Assembly: GCF_029433105.1 (NCBI RefSeq)
Contig: NZ_JARNTW010000001.1
Location: 310,001 to 374,000 of the forward strand
Source of the DNA: Runella sp. MFBS21
GTDB taxonomy: Bacteria > Bacteroidota > Bacteroidia > Cytophagales > Spirosomataceae
DNA: 64,000 nt
Reading direction: 5' to 3'
Made by a program: the position numbers and the translations under genes. Below the pieces are notes generated by a model. It was given only the letters and a program-made list of their open reading frames with translations. It was not told the origin of the DNA and searched no databases. Positions 25,800-34,065 of this stretch are shown here, piece by piece. Each line of letters opens with the position of its first letter. The first letter of the stretch is position 1.

Positions 25800-25952
25800 A
25801 TGCGCTCTCTCTTGTATATCATCGCCGTTATCCTTATCATAGGTTGGTTAATTGGGGCTTTTGCCTATAGCGCCGGAGGCCTTATTCATATCTTATTGGT
25901 ACTAGCTGTTATTTCGTTTTTGATAGGTCTTATCCGTCGTGGAACAGTCTAG
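25800..25952 (+). CDS. lmo0937-family small membrane protein
   Basis: 50 residues from the ATG at 25800 (MRSLLYIIAVILIIGWLIGAF); an ATG 12 codons earlier is open, but family members are about 50 residues long. Two hydrophobic helices separated by YSAGGLIHI, the family hallmark. Function unknown; such proteins are often strongly stress-induced. It heads a row of stress genes running to 27895. Confidence 0.8.
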   Translation: MRSLLYIIAVILIIGWLIGAFAYSAGGLIHILLVLAVISFLIGLIRRGTV

Positions 25953-26004
25953 TTTTACAAGTTATTATTAGCTATCATCATTCATCTCTAACTTACTAAA
26001 CGTC

Positions 26005-26175
26005 ATGGAAATCTTTTTGTTAATGACTATTACAGGACTGATTGGTTTGGCAACTTCGGTAGGTATGATGTACTTGTCACATACCTCTAACTCACACGAT
26101 ACTTCGCGATTCAACACAGAAGGACGCAACGAGTTTTATCGACGCGTAAAACTAAACGCCAGTCGTTTGAAGTAA
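26005..26175 (+). CDS. Small single-span membrane protein (56 residues)
   Basis: A short gene, ATG at 26005, TAA at 26173. The N-terminal half is a membrane helix (MEIFLLMTITGLIGLATSVG) and the C-terminal half is polar and basic (HDTSRFNTEGRNEFYRRVKL). It lies 52 bases after the lmo0937-type gene and 63 bases before dps, in the same direction, so co-expression is plausible. No family recognised. Confidence 0.6.
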   Translation: MEIFLLMTITGLIGLATSVGMMYLSHTSNSHDTSRFNTEGRNEFYRRVKLNASRLK

Positions 26176-26238
26176 GACATGGGTTTGTAAGTTAGAGTTA
26201 GCACACCATTATAATCGAATATACTAAAGTAAACAGTC

Positions 26239-26706
26239 ATGCAAGCAGATATTGGAATACCACAAGTTCAGACAAAAAAAATAGTAGATGTGCTTCATCG
26301 GCTATTAGCCGATGAGCACATAATCCTCACCAAAACGCGTAATTATCATTGGAATATCAGAGGGTCTAGTTTTATGGAGCTTCATAAATTTTATGAGTCA
26401 CAATACGAGCTATTGACCAATCTGATTGATGAAATTGCCGAACGAGTCACTCAGCTAGGTGATACTGCGATAGGAACCATGAAAGAATTCTTAGAAACTA
26501 CACGTTTGGAAGAAGGGCCCTATCATCATCAGCAAGATCAACAAATCAAACGTCTATTGGAAGATCATCAAACCTTATGTAAACATTTGCGGGAAGATAT
26601 CGACCAAAGTGATAAATATGACGACCCAGTTACAACTGATTTTTTGACAGGGGTACTGGCTCAACACGAAAAAATGGCTTGGATGCTACGTTCATTTTTA
26701 AAGTAG
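26239..26706 (+). CDS. dps: Dps family DNA-protecting ferritin-like protein
   Basis: 155 residues, the usual Dps length. Ferroxidase-site residues are in place: H37 (TRNYHWNIRG), H49, D64 and E68 (LIDEIAERV). Dps forms 12-subunit cages that bind DNA and store iron using hydrogen peroxide, protecting DNA in stationary phase. No lysine-rich N-terminal tail is present, so DNA binding may be weak. It stands in the stress gene row between small membrane proteins and the OmpA lipoprotein. Confidence 0.93.
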   Translation: MQADIGIPQVQTKKIVDVLHRLLADEHIILTKTRNYHWNIRGSSFMELHKFYESQYELLTNLIDEIAERVTQLGDTAIGTMKEFLETTRLEEGPYHHQQDQQIKRLLEDHQTLCKHLREDIDQSDKYDDPVTTDFLTGVLAQHEKMAWMLRSFLK

Positions 26707-26739
26707 TGTTCAAAATATATTGAATTCCTTGGCACAGCC

Positions 26740-27435
26740 ATGAAAACATATCAATACATATCGCTGAATAATATTTGGAGTCTCGGTTTGGGAATCTTGA
26801 TTGTACTTACGCTTTCTGACTGTACTTCCACACCAAAGATGTCGAAACCGAGTACATCATCTAGCTCTAATCGCAAAATAAGTAAGGCTAAAGACCCGGC
26901 TGATTATGCGATTAGAGCCTCAGCGGTGGGAGGAGTCGCAGGGAGCATTATCCAGAAATACATGGAAAAACAAGCTACCGACTTGCGCCAAACATTGGGC
27001 TGGATTTCGCAAATACAGCAAGTAGGGGAAGGTCTTATCATCACTATGAATTCGGGAATATTGTACAAAGACAATACCTCCGAACTTTCGACCGAACCCC
27101 AATCAAATTTGAAAAAACTAGCGGAAACGCTAAATAATTATAAAAATACCGAGATTTTGATAGCCGCTCATACCGACAACGTGGGTGATGCCAAACAGAA
27201 CCAATTATTGTCGGAAAAAAGAGCCGCCGCTTTTGCTGAATTCCTAACTTCTCAAGGCGTATCGCCCTTGCGAATCGTAAGACAGGGCTTTGGCGGTGCT
27301 ACACCCGAGGTTTCCAATAATACTGATGAAGGGCGGCGTCAAAATCAACGTGTAGAGCTAGCCATTGTAGCCAATGAGTCTCTAAAAAAACAAGCAAAGA
27401 AAGAAGCTCGTGAAGCGAGAGTTAGTAAAAAATAA
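26740..27435 (+). CDS. OmpA-family lipoprotein
   Basis: 231 residues. Signal peptide with lipobox LSDC (C28), a Ser-rich linker, a short glycine-rich helix (ASAVGGVAGSIIQKYME) and an OmpA C-terminal peptidoglycan-binding domain (about 95-220) with NNYKNTEILIAAHTDNVGDAKQN and LSEKRAAAFAEFLTSQGV and the closing NQRVELAI. It anchors the outer membrane to the cell wall. The start at 26740 comes 33 bases after dps. Confidence 0.9.
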   Translation: MKTYQYISLNNIWSLGLGILIVLTLSDCTSTPKMSKPSTSSSSNRKISKAKDPADYAIRASAVGGVAGSIIQKYMEKQATDLRQTLGWISQIQQVGEGLIITMNSGILYKDNTSELSTEPQSNLKKLAETLNNYKNTEILIAAHTDNVGDAKQNQLLSEKRAAAFAEFLTSQGVSPLRIVRQGFGGATPEVSNNTDEGRRQNQRVELAIVANESLKKQAKKEAREARVSKK

Positions 27436-27451
27436 ACCATAACTAAGACTG

Positions 27452-27631
27452 ATGCCAGATACCATTGTAACTCCTGATGACTTTGAAAAAAATGCAAAAG
27501 GAGAAATCGTAAGAAAAAAAGAGGAAAGTAAGCCGACCGCCAAAAACCTCGCTGAAGCTCCTGACCATGTAGATATGGAGCTCTACGAACAGCAAAAAAA
27601 GAAGGCAGAAGAAGCTGCTAAATATGACTAA
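27452..27631 (+). CDS. Small hydrophilic protein (59 residues)
   Basis: A short gene, ATG at 27452, TAA at 27629, just 16 bases after the OmpA gene and 15 bases before the next. The sequence is charged and probably disordered (VTPDDFEKNAKGEIVRKKEE, then DMELYEQQKKKAEEAAKYD). No family recognised; close spacing supports a real gene in the stress operon. Confidence 0.55.
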   Translation: MPDTIVTPDDFEKNAKGEIVRKKEESKPTAKNLAEAPDHVDMELYEQQKKKAEEAAKYD

Positions 27632-27646
27632 AAACAGAAAATAGCT

Positions 27647-27895
27647 ATGAGTACTCAAGAAAACGGTATAATTACTACTAAGAGTCGGCCTAAAGCTGGA
27701 AATACCGAAAACTCAAATGAGGTACTTCAACATGGGAAAGTTCCTGAAGGGGAACCCAACGACGATTCAGAAAAAAAATCAGATGTACCACATACTTCTA
27801 ATAAAGAAAGTGCTAGGGTATCAGAACAAAAAAATATAAATGGCAAACGAGGCTATAATGAATTACAGCCAAATCGTAAGCCTAAAAAACAGTAG
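27647..27895 (+). CDS. Small hydrophilic, probably disordered protein
   Basis: 82 residues rich in Lys, Asn, Glu and Ser, with no hydrophobic stretch and a basic end (ELQPNRKPKKQ). It is the last gene of the row starting at 25800, followed by an intrinsic terminator. Composition resembles small stress-induced hydrophilins. Unrecognised. Confidence 0.55.
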   Translation: MSTQENGIITTKSRPKAGNTENSNEVLQHGKVPEGEPNDDSEKKSDVPHTSNKESARVSEQKNINGKRGYNELQPNRKPKKQ

Positions 27896-27931
27896 AATTT
27901 TTCATAAGGTTAAGGGTTTAGGAATGGGTCG

Positions 27932-27966
27932 AGAGTAGGATGGCTTTGCTATCCTACTCTTTTATT
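27932..27966 (+). terminator. Intrinsic terminator
   Basis: AGAGTAGGAT (27932-27941) pairs with ATCCTACTCT (27951-27960), followed by TTTTATTTTT; ends the 25800-27895 gene row. Confidence 0.85.
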
Positions 27967-28074
27967 TTTATCCAAAACTAGCTATGTTTGTTAGGCCTCT
28001 TTATTTTATAAAAACAGTTAAACAAAGCTTAAAAGTGGCTTTTATCACTAGATTGTATTTAATCCCCAAAACTT

Positions 28075-28377
28075 ATGTTTGTACACCACGTATTCTTTTT
28101 TCTCAAAAATCCTGATAGCACTGCCGACCGTGACCAACTCGTCGCTGGCCTACAGACCCTTACCTCGATAGAAGGCGTCAAACTTGCCCATATCGGAAAA
28201 GTAGCTGATACTCACCGAGGCGTGATCGACCGTTCGTATTCGGTATCATGGTTGATGCTGTTTGATGACAAAGCCGCCCAAGATATTTATCAAGATCACC
28301 CTGTGCACCACAAGTTTGTGGAAGATTGTGCGCATTTGTGGGAAAAGGTAATCGTTTATGATTCGGATGATGTCTGA
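28075..28377 (+). CDS. Dabb (stress-responsive alpha/beta barrel) protein
   Basis: 100 residues. The Dabb start MFVHHVFFFLKNP and the pattern DRSYSVSWLMLFDDKAAQDIYQDHPVHHKFVEDC match the dimeric ferredoxin-like fold. Members include aromatic-ring-handling enzymes and stress proteins of unknown role. It overlaps the following AraC gene by a few bases, so the two are probably co-transcribed. Confidence 0.88.
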   Translation: MFVHHVFFFLKNPDSTADRDQLVAGLQTLTSIEGVKLAHIGKVADTHRGVIDRSYSVSWLMLFDDKAAQDIYQDHPVHHKFVEDCAHLWEKVIVYDSDDV

Positions 28378-29245
28378 AAAAGAGACTATACCTATTCGGC
28401 AGGCGTTTCTTCAAGCTCCCTTTGCGTACCGAAGTATGCAAGAGATTGAAGAAAAACGTAGCCAAACACCAGACTTGCCTCATCGCCACGATTATTTTAT
28501 GGTGATGCTGGTAGAGGCTGCCGATGGTGTACATCAAATCGATTTTGTTGATTATGAGCTTCGGGCAAACACCGTTTATTTTGTGGCCCCTGAGCAGATT
28601 CATCACGTGACCTTGGCGCAGTCTGTGCCGCAAGGTCACGTGATTTTGTTTCGCCCCGATTTTCTCCAGCAGTATAGTATTTCGCCCGCGCAGCTGTATG
28701 ATATGGAGTTGTTTTTCAACTGTGACGAAGCTCGCCCTTTGGAGCTTACGGCGGCAGAGTTTTCGTCATTGCTTCCTTATGTGAAGGGTATAGTAGCCGA
28801 ATACACTTCTGATAAGCCCCAAAAATGGGATGCGGTGGGAGCGTGGCTAAAATTGCTTTTGCTAGAGTGTAAGCGTTTTAAGATACTTCAAAATGTGACT
28901 TATAAAACGTGGGACAAACGACAAGCTGAGATTGTGAAACAATTTAAGAATGATGTCGAGCATTTTTTTCAGAAGTTGCATAAGGTCAATGAATATGCCG
29001 ATAGGCAAAATCTCACAAGCAATCACCTCAATGAGGTGATTAAGACCGAAACGGGTACTTCGGCCAAAGATTTTATTCAAAATCGTGTACTGTTAGAAGC
29101 CAAAAGGCTCGCGCGATATTCCAACCTTTCGGTCAAGGAAATCGCCTATCAGTTGGGATATGAAGATGTGGCTCATTTTAGTAAGTTCTTCAAGAAAAAT
29201 GTTGGAGTAGCTTTCACCGAGTTTCGCGAAACCGTAGAACCATAA
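28370..29245 (+). CDS. AraC-family transcriptional regulator
   Basis: 291 residues from the ATG at 28370, which overlaps the stop of the Dabb gene; ATGs at 28358 and 28367 are also open. N-terminal cupin-like sensor (about 20-180, with LPHRHDYFMVMLVEAADG) and C-terminal double helix-turn-helix (NEYADRQNLTSNHLNEVIKTETG and LSVKEIAYQLGYEDVAHFSKFFKKNVG). It may control the neighbouring detoxification genes; the ligand is unknown. Confidence 0.9.
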   Translation: MSEKETIPIRQAFLQAPFAYRSMQEIEEKRSQTPDLPHRHDYFMVMLVEAADGVHQIDFVDYELRANTVYFVAPEQIHHVTLAQSVPQGHVILFRPDFLQQYSISPAQLYDMELFFNCDEARPLELTAAEFSSLLPYVKGIVAEYTSDKPQKWDAVGAWLKLLLLECKRFKILQNVTYKTWDKRQAEIVKQFKNDVEHFFQKLHKVNEYADRQNLTSNHLNEVIKTETGTSAKDFIQNRVLLEAKRLARYSNLSVKEIAYQLGYEDVAHFSKFFKKNVGVAFTEFRETVEP

Positions 29246-29319
29246 AATTGCCAATACCTCCCTTTGTTTTTCCATTGTAGCAAGCGCTTCAATATTCCAA
29301 TTTTGCATTGTTTTTAAAT

Positions 29320-30288
29320 ATGATTCTCATGAATGCTACTCACGTTTTGAAAGGACTCCACCACGTCACCGCTACCGTCAACGACGCCCAAGAAGATTAT
29401 GATTTTTATACCAAACTTTTGGGTTTAAGATTGGTCAAAAAAACGGTCAATTTTGACAACAATGCAGTATATCATTTTTATTATGGGGATAAAAAAGGAA
29501 CACCTAGTACGATTTTTACGACCTTTCCCTATAAAAACCAAGGAGTACGGCAAGGTGAAGAAGGAACGGGGCTGATTATTTCGACGGCATTTTCGGTACC
29601 TTCTACAGCTTTGGAGTTTTGGCAAAATCGTCTTTCTAAAGCGGGTATTGAAACCAAACTCTCCCAACGCTTCGGTCAAGCCGTTTTGTGGTTTCGCGAT
29701 CCTGCTGGTTTACAGTTGGAATTGGTGGCTAATGATGCTGATTCGCGCATTCCTTTTGAAACCCATGAAGTCGCCAAAGAGGTCGCTATTCGAGGAATTC
29801 ATCATGTGACTTTGTGGGTGGCTTCGCAAGACTGGGAAGTATTACGAAGCTTTTTGACCCAAGAGCTGCAAATGACCGAAATAGCCCAAGAAGAAAATCG
29901 TATTCGCTTAAAAATCAATCAAAACAATAACGCAGATTTCCTCGAACTGCTACGCGCCGAGGTCGATGCTCCGCGTGGAAAAAACGGTCTTGGTACTGTG
30001 CATCACGTAGCTTTTCGGATTGATTCGGAGGAAGAACAACTCGCTCTGCGCCATCGCCTTGTCAGTGATTTGAAGATGCAAGTAACCGAAGTAAAAGACC
30101 GTAAATATTTCCGTTCTATCTATTTCAGGTTGCCTTCTCATCAGCTTTTTGAGGTAGCTACAAGTGGCCCGGGCTTTGACGTGGATGAGTCGGTAGAGGA
30201 ATTGGGAACGCATCTCATGCTACCCGACGATAAAGAATACAATCGGGCGGTGATTGAGGCTGCTTTGCCTCCTATTGTGCAGGGATGA
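29320..30288 (+). CDS. Ring-cleaving VOC dioxygenase (MhqO-like), copy 1
   Basis: 322 residues from the ATG at 29320; an ATG three codons on is equally possible. Two vicinal-oxygen-chelate modules: KGLHHVTATVNDAQEDYDFY and VAIRGIHHVTLWVA. Candidate metal ligands are the His of the HHVT/HHVA motifs and the Glu of HQLFEVATSGPGF. Family members such as MhqO open hydroquinone or catechol rings. It converges with the MarR-GNAT gene and is paralogous to the gene at 31476, with which it shares the stretch LLGLRLVKKTVNFD. Confidence 0.9.
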   Translation: MILMNATHVLKGLHHVTATVNDAQEDYDFYTKLLGLRLVKKTVNFDNNAVYHFYYGDKKGTPSTIFTTFPYKNQGVRQGEEGTGLIISTAFSVPSTALEFWQNRLSKAGIETKLSQRFGQAVLWFRDPAGLQLELVANDADSRIPFETHEVAKEVAIRGIHHVTLWVASQDWEVLRSFLTQELQMTEIAQEENRIRLKINQNNNADFLELLRAEVDAPRGKNGLGTVHHVAFRIDSEEEQLALRHRLVSDLKMQVTEVKDRKYFRSIYFRLPSHQLFEVATSGPGFDVDESVEELGTHLMLPDDKEYNRAVIEAALPPIVQG

Positions 30289-30290
30289 TT

Positions 30291-31244
30291 TTAGAGCCAC
30301 AATTCCATGGCCACATCGGCCCGCGAATAAGGCGAACTGAAATCTTTGACCGTCTTAAAGCCAAGCTTTTGGTATAAATTGAGGGCGGGGAGCAGGCGTG
30401 AATTTGTTTCTAGATAAAGCCTTTTGAGACCTAAGCGCTTGCCTTCCTCAATGATAGCTTGTCCTAGCAACTCGCCGATTCCTAGCCCTTTGGCATTGCT
30501 ATCTACGCCCATTTTCGATAGCTCCATGCTATCGGCTGTCATGGGTTTGAGCGCTGATGTACCTACGATATTGCCTTGATATTCGGCCAAAAGTACCAAG
30601 CCGCCTTTGTTGATATAAAAGGTATCGGGATTTTCCAACGACTCCATATCGAGTGGTTCTACTTTGAAGTACTTTTCAATCCATTCATAATTGATGCGCT
30701 TGAAAGCCGCGCGATGTGCGTCATTGGTGGGGTCGAGATGAATGATTTTTACTTTGTTTCTTTCACGGGTTTTGAGACGGGCTTTGATACGTTCGGGCAG
30801 CCCTTTTCGCAAAATGACTTGCTCGTACTCCATCAATGCCCGCAATACGTCCGTTTCACATTCGTTTTTTACTTCAGTCATCGTGTCTTGCAAATCTTCC
30901 AAAAGTTCGTTCATTCGCAGCTGCATTTGCTGCCCTTTGGGTGTGAGCTTGACCAGTGTTTCGCGTTTGTCAGTGATGCCTTTTTGGGTCTCTACAAACC
31001 CTGACTTGCTCATTTCCTTGACCATCAGGCTTACCCCTACGTGCGATTGTCCGATGTATTCGGCGATTTTGGAGACAGTTTCAAATTCATTTTCGGCAAT
31101 TGCTAGAAATACCGGAAACCATTTTACTTCAAAATCCATTCCGTACATTTGATAGATTTGGGCAGATGCTTGTTGACTTATTTCCCCTAACCTTCGCATA
31201 TAGCTGCCAAGTGCTACATAGCCCATTGTACGATAGAAATCCAT
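30291..31244 (-). CDS. MarR regulator fused to GNAT acetyltransferase
   Basis: 317 residues. N-terminal MarR winged helix (about 40-135, VSKIAEYIGQSHVGVSLMVKEMSKSGFVET and TDKRETLVKLTPKG) and C-terminal GNAT domain (165-317, with MGVDSNAKGLGIGELLGQAIIEEGKRLG, the acetyl-CoA loop). Such fusions regulate genes and may acetylate a small molecule or protein. It diverges from the second dioxygenase gene; a palindrome right before its start is a likely autoregulatory operator. The target set is inferred from position. Confidence 0.9.
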   Translation of the reverse strand: MDFYRTMGYVALGSYMRRLGEISQQASAQIYQMYGMDFEVKWFPVFLAIAENEFETVSKIAEYIGQSHVGVSLMVKEMSKSGFVETQKGITDKRETLVKLTPKGQQMQLRMNELLEDLQDTMTEVKNECETDVLRALMEYEQVILRKGLPERIKARLKTRERNKVKIIHLDPTNDAHRAAFKRINYEWIEKYFKVEPLDMESLENPDTFYINKGGLVLLAEYQGNIVGTSALKPMTADSMELSKMGVDSNAKGLGIGELLGQAIIEEGKRLGLKRLYLETNSRLLPALNLYQKLGFKTVKDFSSPYSRADVAMELWL

Positions 31245-31253
31245 GTTTGTAAT

Positions 31254-31279
31254 AATTTGCGTAAGTAATTACGTAAATT
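31254..31279. promoter_or_regulatory. Candidate MarR operator palindrome
   Basis: A 26-bp imperfect palindrome of the form AATTT-n-CGTAA-n-TA-n-TTACG-n-AAATT, starting 10 bases upstream of the MarR-GNAT gene and in the divergent control region with the dioxygenase at 31476. Size and place fit a MarR dimer site. Confidence 0.55.
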
Positions 31280-31475
31280 AAAATATTTAATTTTTTGCAA
31301 ACAATACCCAAGCCTTATTTCATCAAAAAATAGAAGCCATGATTTTGACAAGGTATTCCTGCTTTTCTACCTTGAACGGCTTTTACTATTGAACGACCTT
31401 TGTATTGTCAATAAAGACAAAAACAACCCAAGGCAAACAAAAGCCTTCTTTTATAAACCACTAAATTTTAAAATA

Positions 31476-32453
31476 ATGGAAACGAATAATTTGATAAAAG
31501 GGATTCACCATGTAACAGCAATTGCTGCTGACCCTCAAGAAAACGTTGATTTTTATGTTGGCTTATTGGGATTACGTTTGGTTAAAAAAACAGTCAATTT
31601 TGACGCCCCTGATGTATATCACCTTTATTATGGCGACGAAACAGGCAATGCGGGAAGTATTCTTACTTTTTTCCCTTTCGGAAAAGGCAGCCAAAAAGGT
31701 CGTCATGGAAAAGGACAAGCCGCTACTACGTCGTTTTCGATACCTACCGCTGCGTTGGATTATTGGATGAAGAGATTTGACCAATATGGTATTCTTTACA
31801 AAAATCCACAACAGCGTTTCAACGAAGTATTTATTTATTTTGAAGATCCTGATGGCTTAGGATTGGAGCTTGTGGCCAACGACGTAGATACTCGTCCTGG
31901 CTTTAGTTATGGGCATATTCCGTTGGAATATTCGATCAGAGGCTTTTGGAATATCGAAATGTGGGAAACTACTTACGAGCGCACCGAGGCATTGTTGGCC
32001 AATTCGCTCAACTATGAATTTGTCGTTGAAGCGGGAGCTCGTCGTAGATATGCTGCTAAAGGCGCTCAAAACGGGCAATTTGTAGACATCGTCTGGGACA
32101 ACAACAATCGTTGGGGAATGAGTGGCGCGGGGACTGTACACCATATAGCATTTGACACTCCCACCGACAATACCCAACTCGAAGTTAGAGATGCGGTGCT
32201 TTCGGCAGGTTTTATGCCTACACACGTACTTGATAGACAATATTTCCACTCTATTTATTTTCGCGAACCCGGTGGCGTATTGTTTGAAGTGGCTACCACG
32301 CCTCCTGGCTTTTTGCTTGATGAAGAAAAAGCAAAATTGGGAGAAGCGCTTAAACTTCCACCTTGGCAAGAAAGAAATCGGGCGCAAATAGAACAACTCT
32401 TGCAACCAATTTCTTTGGAAAAGGTTTATCAGAAATACAATATCAATCATTAA
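31476..32453 (+). CDS. Ring-cleaving VOC dioxygenase (MhqO-like), copy 2
   Basis: 325 residues from the ATG at 31476 (METNNLIKGIHHVTAI); an upstream ATG at 31389 gives an unlikely leader. Like copy 1 it has two VOC modules: GIHHVTAIAADPQENVDFYVGLLGLRLVKKTVNFD, and the second with GTVHHIAFDTPTD and REPGGVLFEVATTPPGF. It heads the run with the hydrolase and pirin genes. The role in opening hydroquinone-type rings is by family. Confidence 0.9.
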   Translation: METNNLIKGIHHVTAIAADPQENVDFYVGLLGLRLVKKTVNFDAPDVYHLYYGDETGNAGSILTFFPFGKGSQKGRHGKGQAATTSFSIPTAALDYWMKRFDQYGILYKNPQQRFNEVFIYFEDPDGLGLELVANDVDTRPGFSYGHIPLEYSIRGFWNIEMWETTYERTEALLANSLNYEFVVEAGARRRYAAKGAQNGQFVDIVWDNNNRWGMSGAGTVHHIAFDTPTDNTQLEVRDAVLSAGFMPTHVLDRQYFHSIYFREPGGVLFEVATTPPGFLLDEEKAKLGEALKLPPWQERNRAQIEQLLQPISLEKVYQKYNINH

Positions 32454-32460
32454 GCAACTA

Positions 32461-32493
32461 TTCTTCCTCTCCTTCTCAAGAGGAGAGGAAGAA
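32461..32493. repeat. 13-bp hairpin between dioxygenase and hydrolase genes
   Basis: TTCTTCCTCTCCT (32461-32473) pairs exactly with 32481-32493 over a 7-base loop. No T-run on the plus strand, so it may stabilise or process mRNA within the operon. Confidence 0.5.
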
Positions 32494-32507
32494 AAAACAT
32501 AAAAATC

Positions 32508-33134
32508 ATGCACAACGTTAAGAATAGTATTTGGGCAGGTGTACCTTTGGCGGAGGCCAAGCGTGTACTTATCATGACCCATGGACGAGGGGCAAGTGCG
32601 CAGAGTATTTTGAGTTTGGCAGCGGAGCTAGACGTCGATGATTTTGCTTTGGTTGCCCCGCAAGCTACGGGGCATACATGGTATCCTTATAGTTTTTTGG
32701 CTCCCGAAGCTCAAAATGAACCGGGTCTTTCGTCGGGTTTGGCGGTATTGAAACAATTGGTTGACACGGCCAAAGAAGCAGGGTTCAAATCCGAACAAAT
32801 TTATTTGTTAGGGTTTTCGCAAGGTGCTTGTTTGACGGCTGAGTTTGTAGCTCAAAATGCCCAACCCTTTGGTGGGGTTTTTATATTGAGTGGGGGAGTA
32901 ATCGGCGATAGTGTAAAAACCGAACGCTATCAAGGAGATTTTGCGGGAGCGCCGATTTTCTTGGGATGCTCGGATATAGATTCGCACGTGCCCAAACACC
33001 GCGTCAATGACTCCACCGAAGTCTTTAAAAATTTAGGAGCCAATACCGTAGAAAAAATCTATCCTAATGCTCCCCACAGTATTTTTCAGGATGAAATCAA
33101 CCACATCAATCACATATTGAATCAAAAAAAATGA
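32508..33134 (+). CDS. MhqD-like alpha/beta hydrolase (phospholipase/carboxylesterase family)
   Basis: 208 residues. The nucleophile elbow is GFSQG with S104; a likely acid is D156 or D158 in CSDIDSH, and H190 in APHSIF completes the triad. No signal peptide. In Bacillus, MhqD is co-regulated with the dioxygenase MhqO during quinone stress, and the same pairing here supports the call. The last four bases overlap the pirin start (ATGA), so translation is coupled. Confidence 0.88.
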   Translation: MHNVKNSIWAGVPLAEAKRVLIMTHGRGASAQSILSLAAELDVDDFALVAPQATGHTWYPYSFLAPEAQNEPGLSSGLAVLKQLVDTAKEAGFKSEQIYLLGFSQGACLTAEFVAQNAQPFGGVFILSGGVIGDSVKTERYQGDFAGAPIFLGCSDIDSHVPKHRVNDSTEVFKNLGANTVEKIYPNAPHSIFQDEINHINHILNQKK

Positions 33135-34009
33135 AAGCATTCAAAAGTATTTCATACGTATGGGAAGGCCGCCCGCAGCAAGTAGGCGATGGTTTTGTAG
33201 GACAAAGCATGATTCCTTCTCAGCGATTCCAAGATTTTAGTCCTTTCTTGATGCTCGACCACCACGGCCCTATGCAAGTAAAGCCATCTCCTGTACCAAA
33301 GGGCGTAGATGAACATCCCCACCGAGGTATTGAGACAGTGACGGTGGTGTTTGAAGGAGCCCTTCAGCACCGAGATTCGGCCGGCAACAAAGGAACTATC
33401 TTCGCGGGAGATGTGCAGTGGATGTCGGCAGCTTCGGGCTTGGTGCACGAAGAAAAACACGAAATCAATTTTTCAAGAAAAGGAGGAACGTTGGATTTTG
33501 TGCAACTTTGGGTCAATCTGCCCAGAGCGCATAAAATGGAGGCGCCGCGTTATCAAGAACTAACCGCAGCTCAGATTCCGGTGGTTCAAATCAACGAACA
33601 GACCAAACTGCGCCTTATCTCGGGTGAGCTCAACGCCCTCAAAGGCCCCGCGTTGACTTACACGCCTGTTTTGTTGGCGGAGGTAATCATTGAAGGAAGT
33701 TCTGAATTTGAGTTGCAATTGCCCGAAAACTTTAATGTGGCTATTCACGTAGCTCAAGGAGAAATCGCCCTCAACGATACCAAGGGTATCAAAGCCAAAC
33801 GCATTGCGAAGTTGAGTCAACAAGGCGAGTGGGTGAGCGTAGCTACCCAAGGTGGCGTGACACGGCTGCTGATTTTGGGTGGAGAGCCTATCAATGAGCC
33901 AATTGCTAGCTATGGGCCTTTTGTAATGAATACCCAAGCCGAAATCATGCAAACGCTTCAGGATTATCAATCGGGAAAAATGGGCTTTTTAGAGCCTGTG
34001 GAGTACTAA
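33131..34009 (+). CDS. Pirin family protein
   Basis: 292 residues, bicupin. Metal ligands H62, H64, H106 and E108 are in place in EHPHRGIETVTVVFEG and SGLVHEEKHE, so it should bind iron. Bacterial pirins include quercetinases that oxygenate flavonols, which fits a cluster for aromatic or quinone compounds. It is the last gene of the operon, followed by palindromic repeats. Confidence 0.92.
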   Translation: MKAFKSISYVWEGRPQQVGDGFVGQSMIPSQRFQDFSPFLMLDHHGPMQVKPSPVPKGVDEHPHRGIETVTVVFEGALQHRDSAGNKGTIFAGDVQWMSAASGLVHEEKHEINFSRKGGTLDFVQLWVNLPRAHKMEAPRYQELTAAQIPVVQINEQTKLRLISGELNALKGPALTYTPVLLAEVIIEGSSEFELQLPENFNVAIHVAQGEIALNDTKGIKAKRIAKLSQQGEWVSVATQGGVTRLLILGGEPINEPIASYGPFVMNTQAEIMQTLQDYQSGKMGFLEPVEY

Positions 34010-34021
34010 TGATTAACCCAT

Positions 34022-34054
34022 AACCTCGGCTGCGTTTTGAACGCAGCCGAGGTT
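34022..34054. repeat. 33-bp palindrome, family A copy 1 (also possible terminator)
   Basis: A 15-bp perfect stem with a 3-base loop and ends AACCTCGGC...GCCGAGGTT. Same length and ends as the copy at 52233-52265, with a different but still paired inner stem and TTGAAC near the centre. It follows the pirin stop by 12 bases. Confidence 0.75.
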
Positions 34055-34065
34055 AAACCCCACCT

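Noticed and set aside
31857-32582. 241-codon minus-strand frame opposite the second dioxygenase
   Set aside because: Antisense to a clear VOC gene; no domain, odd residue mix.
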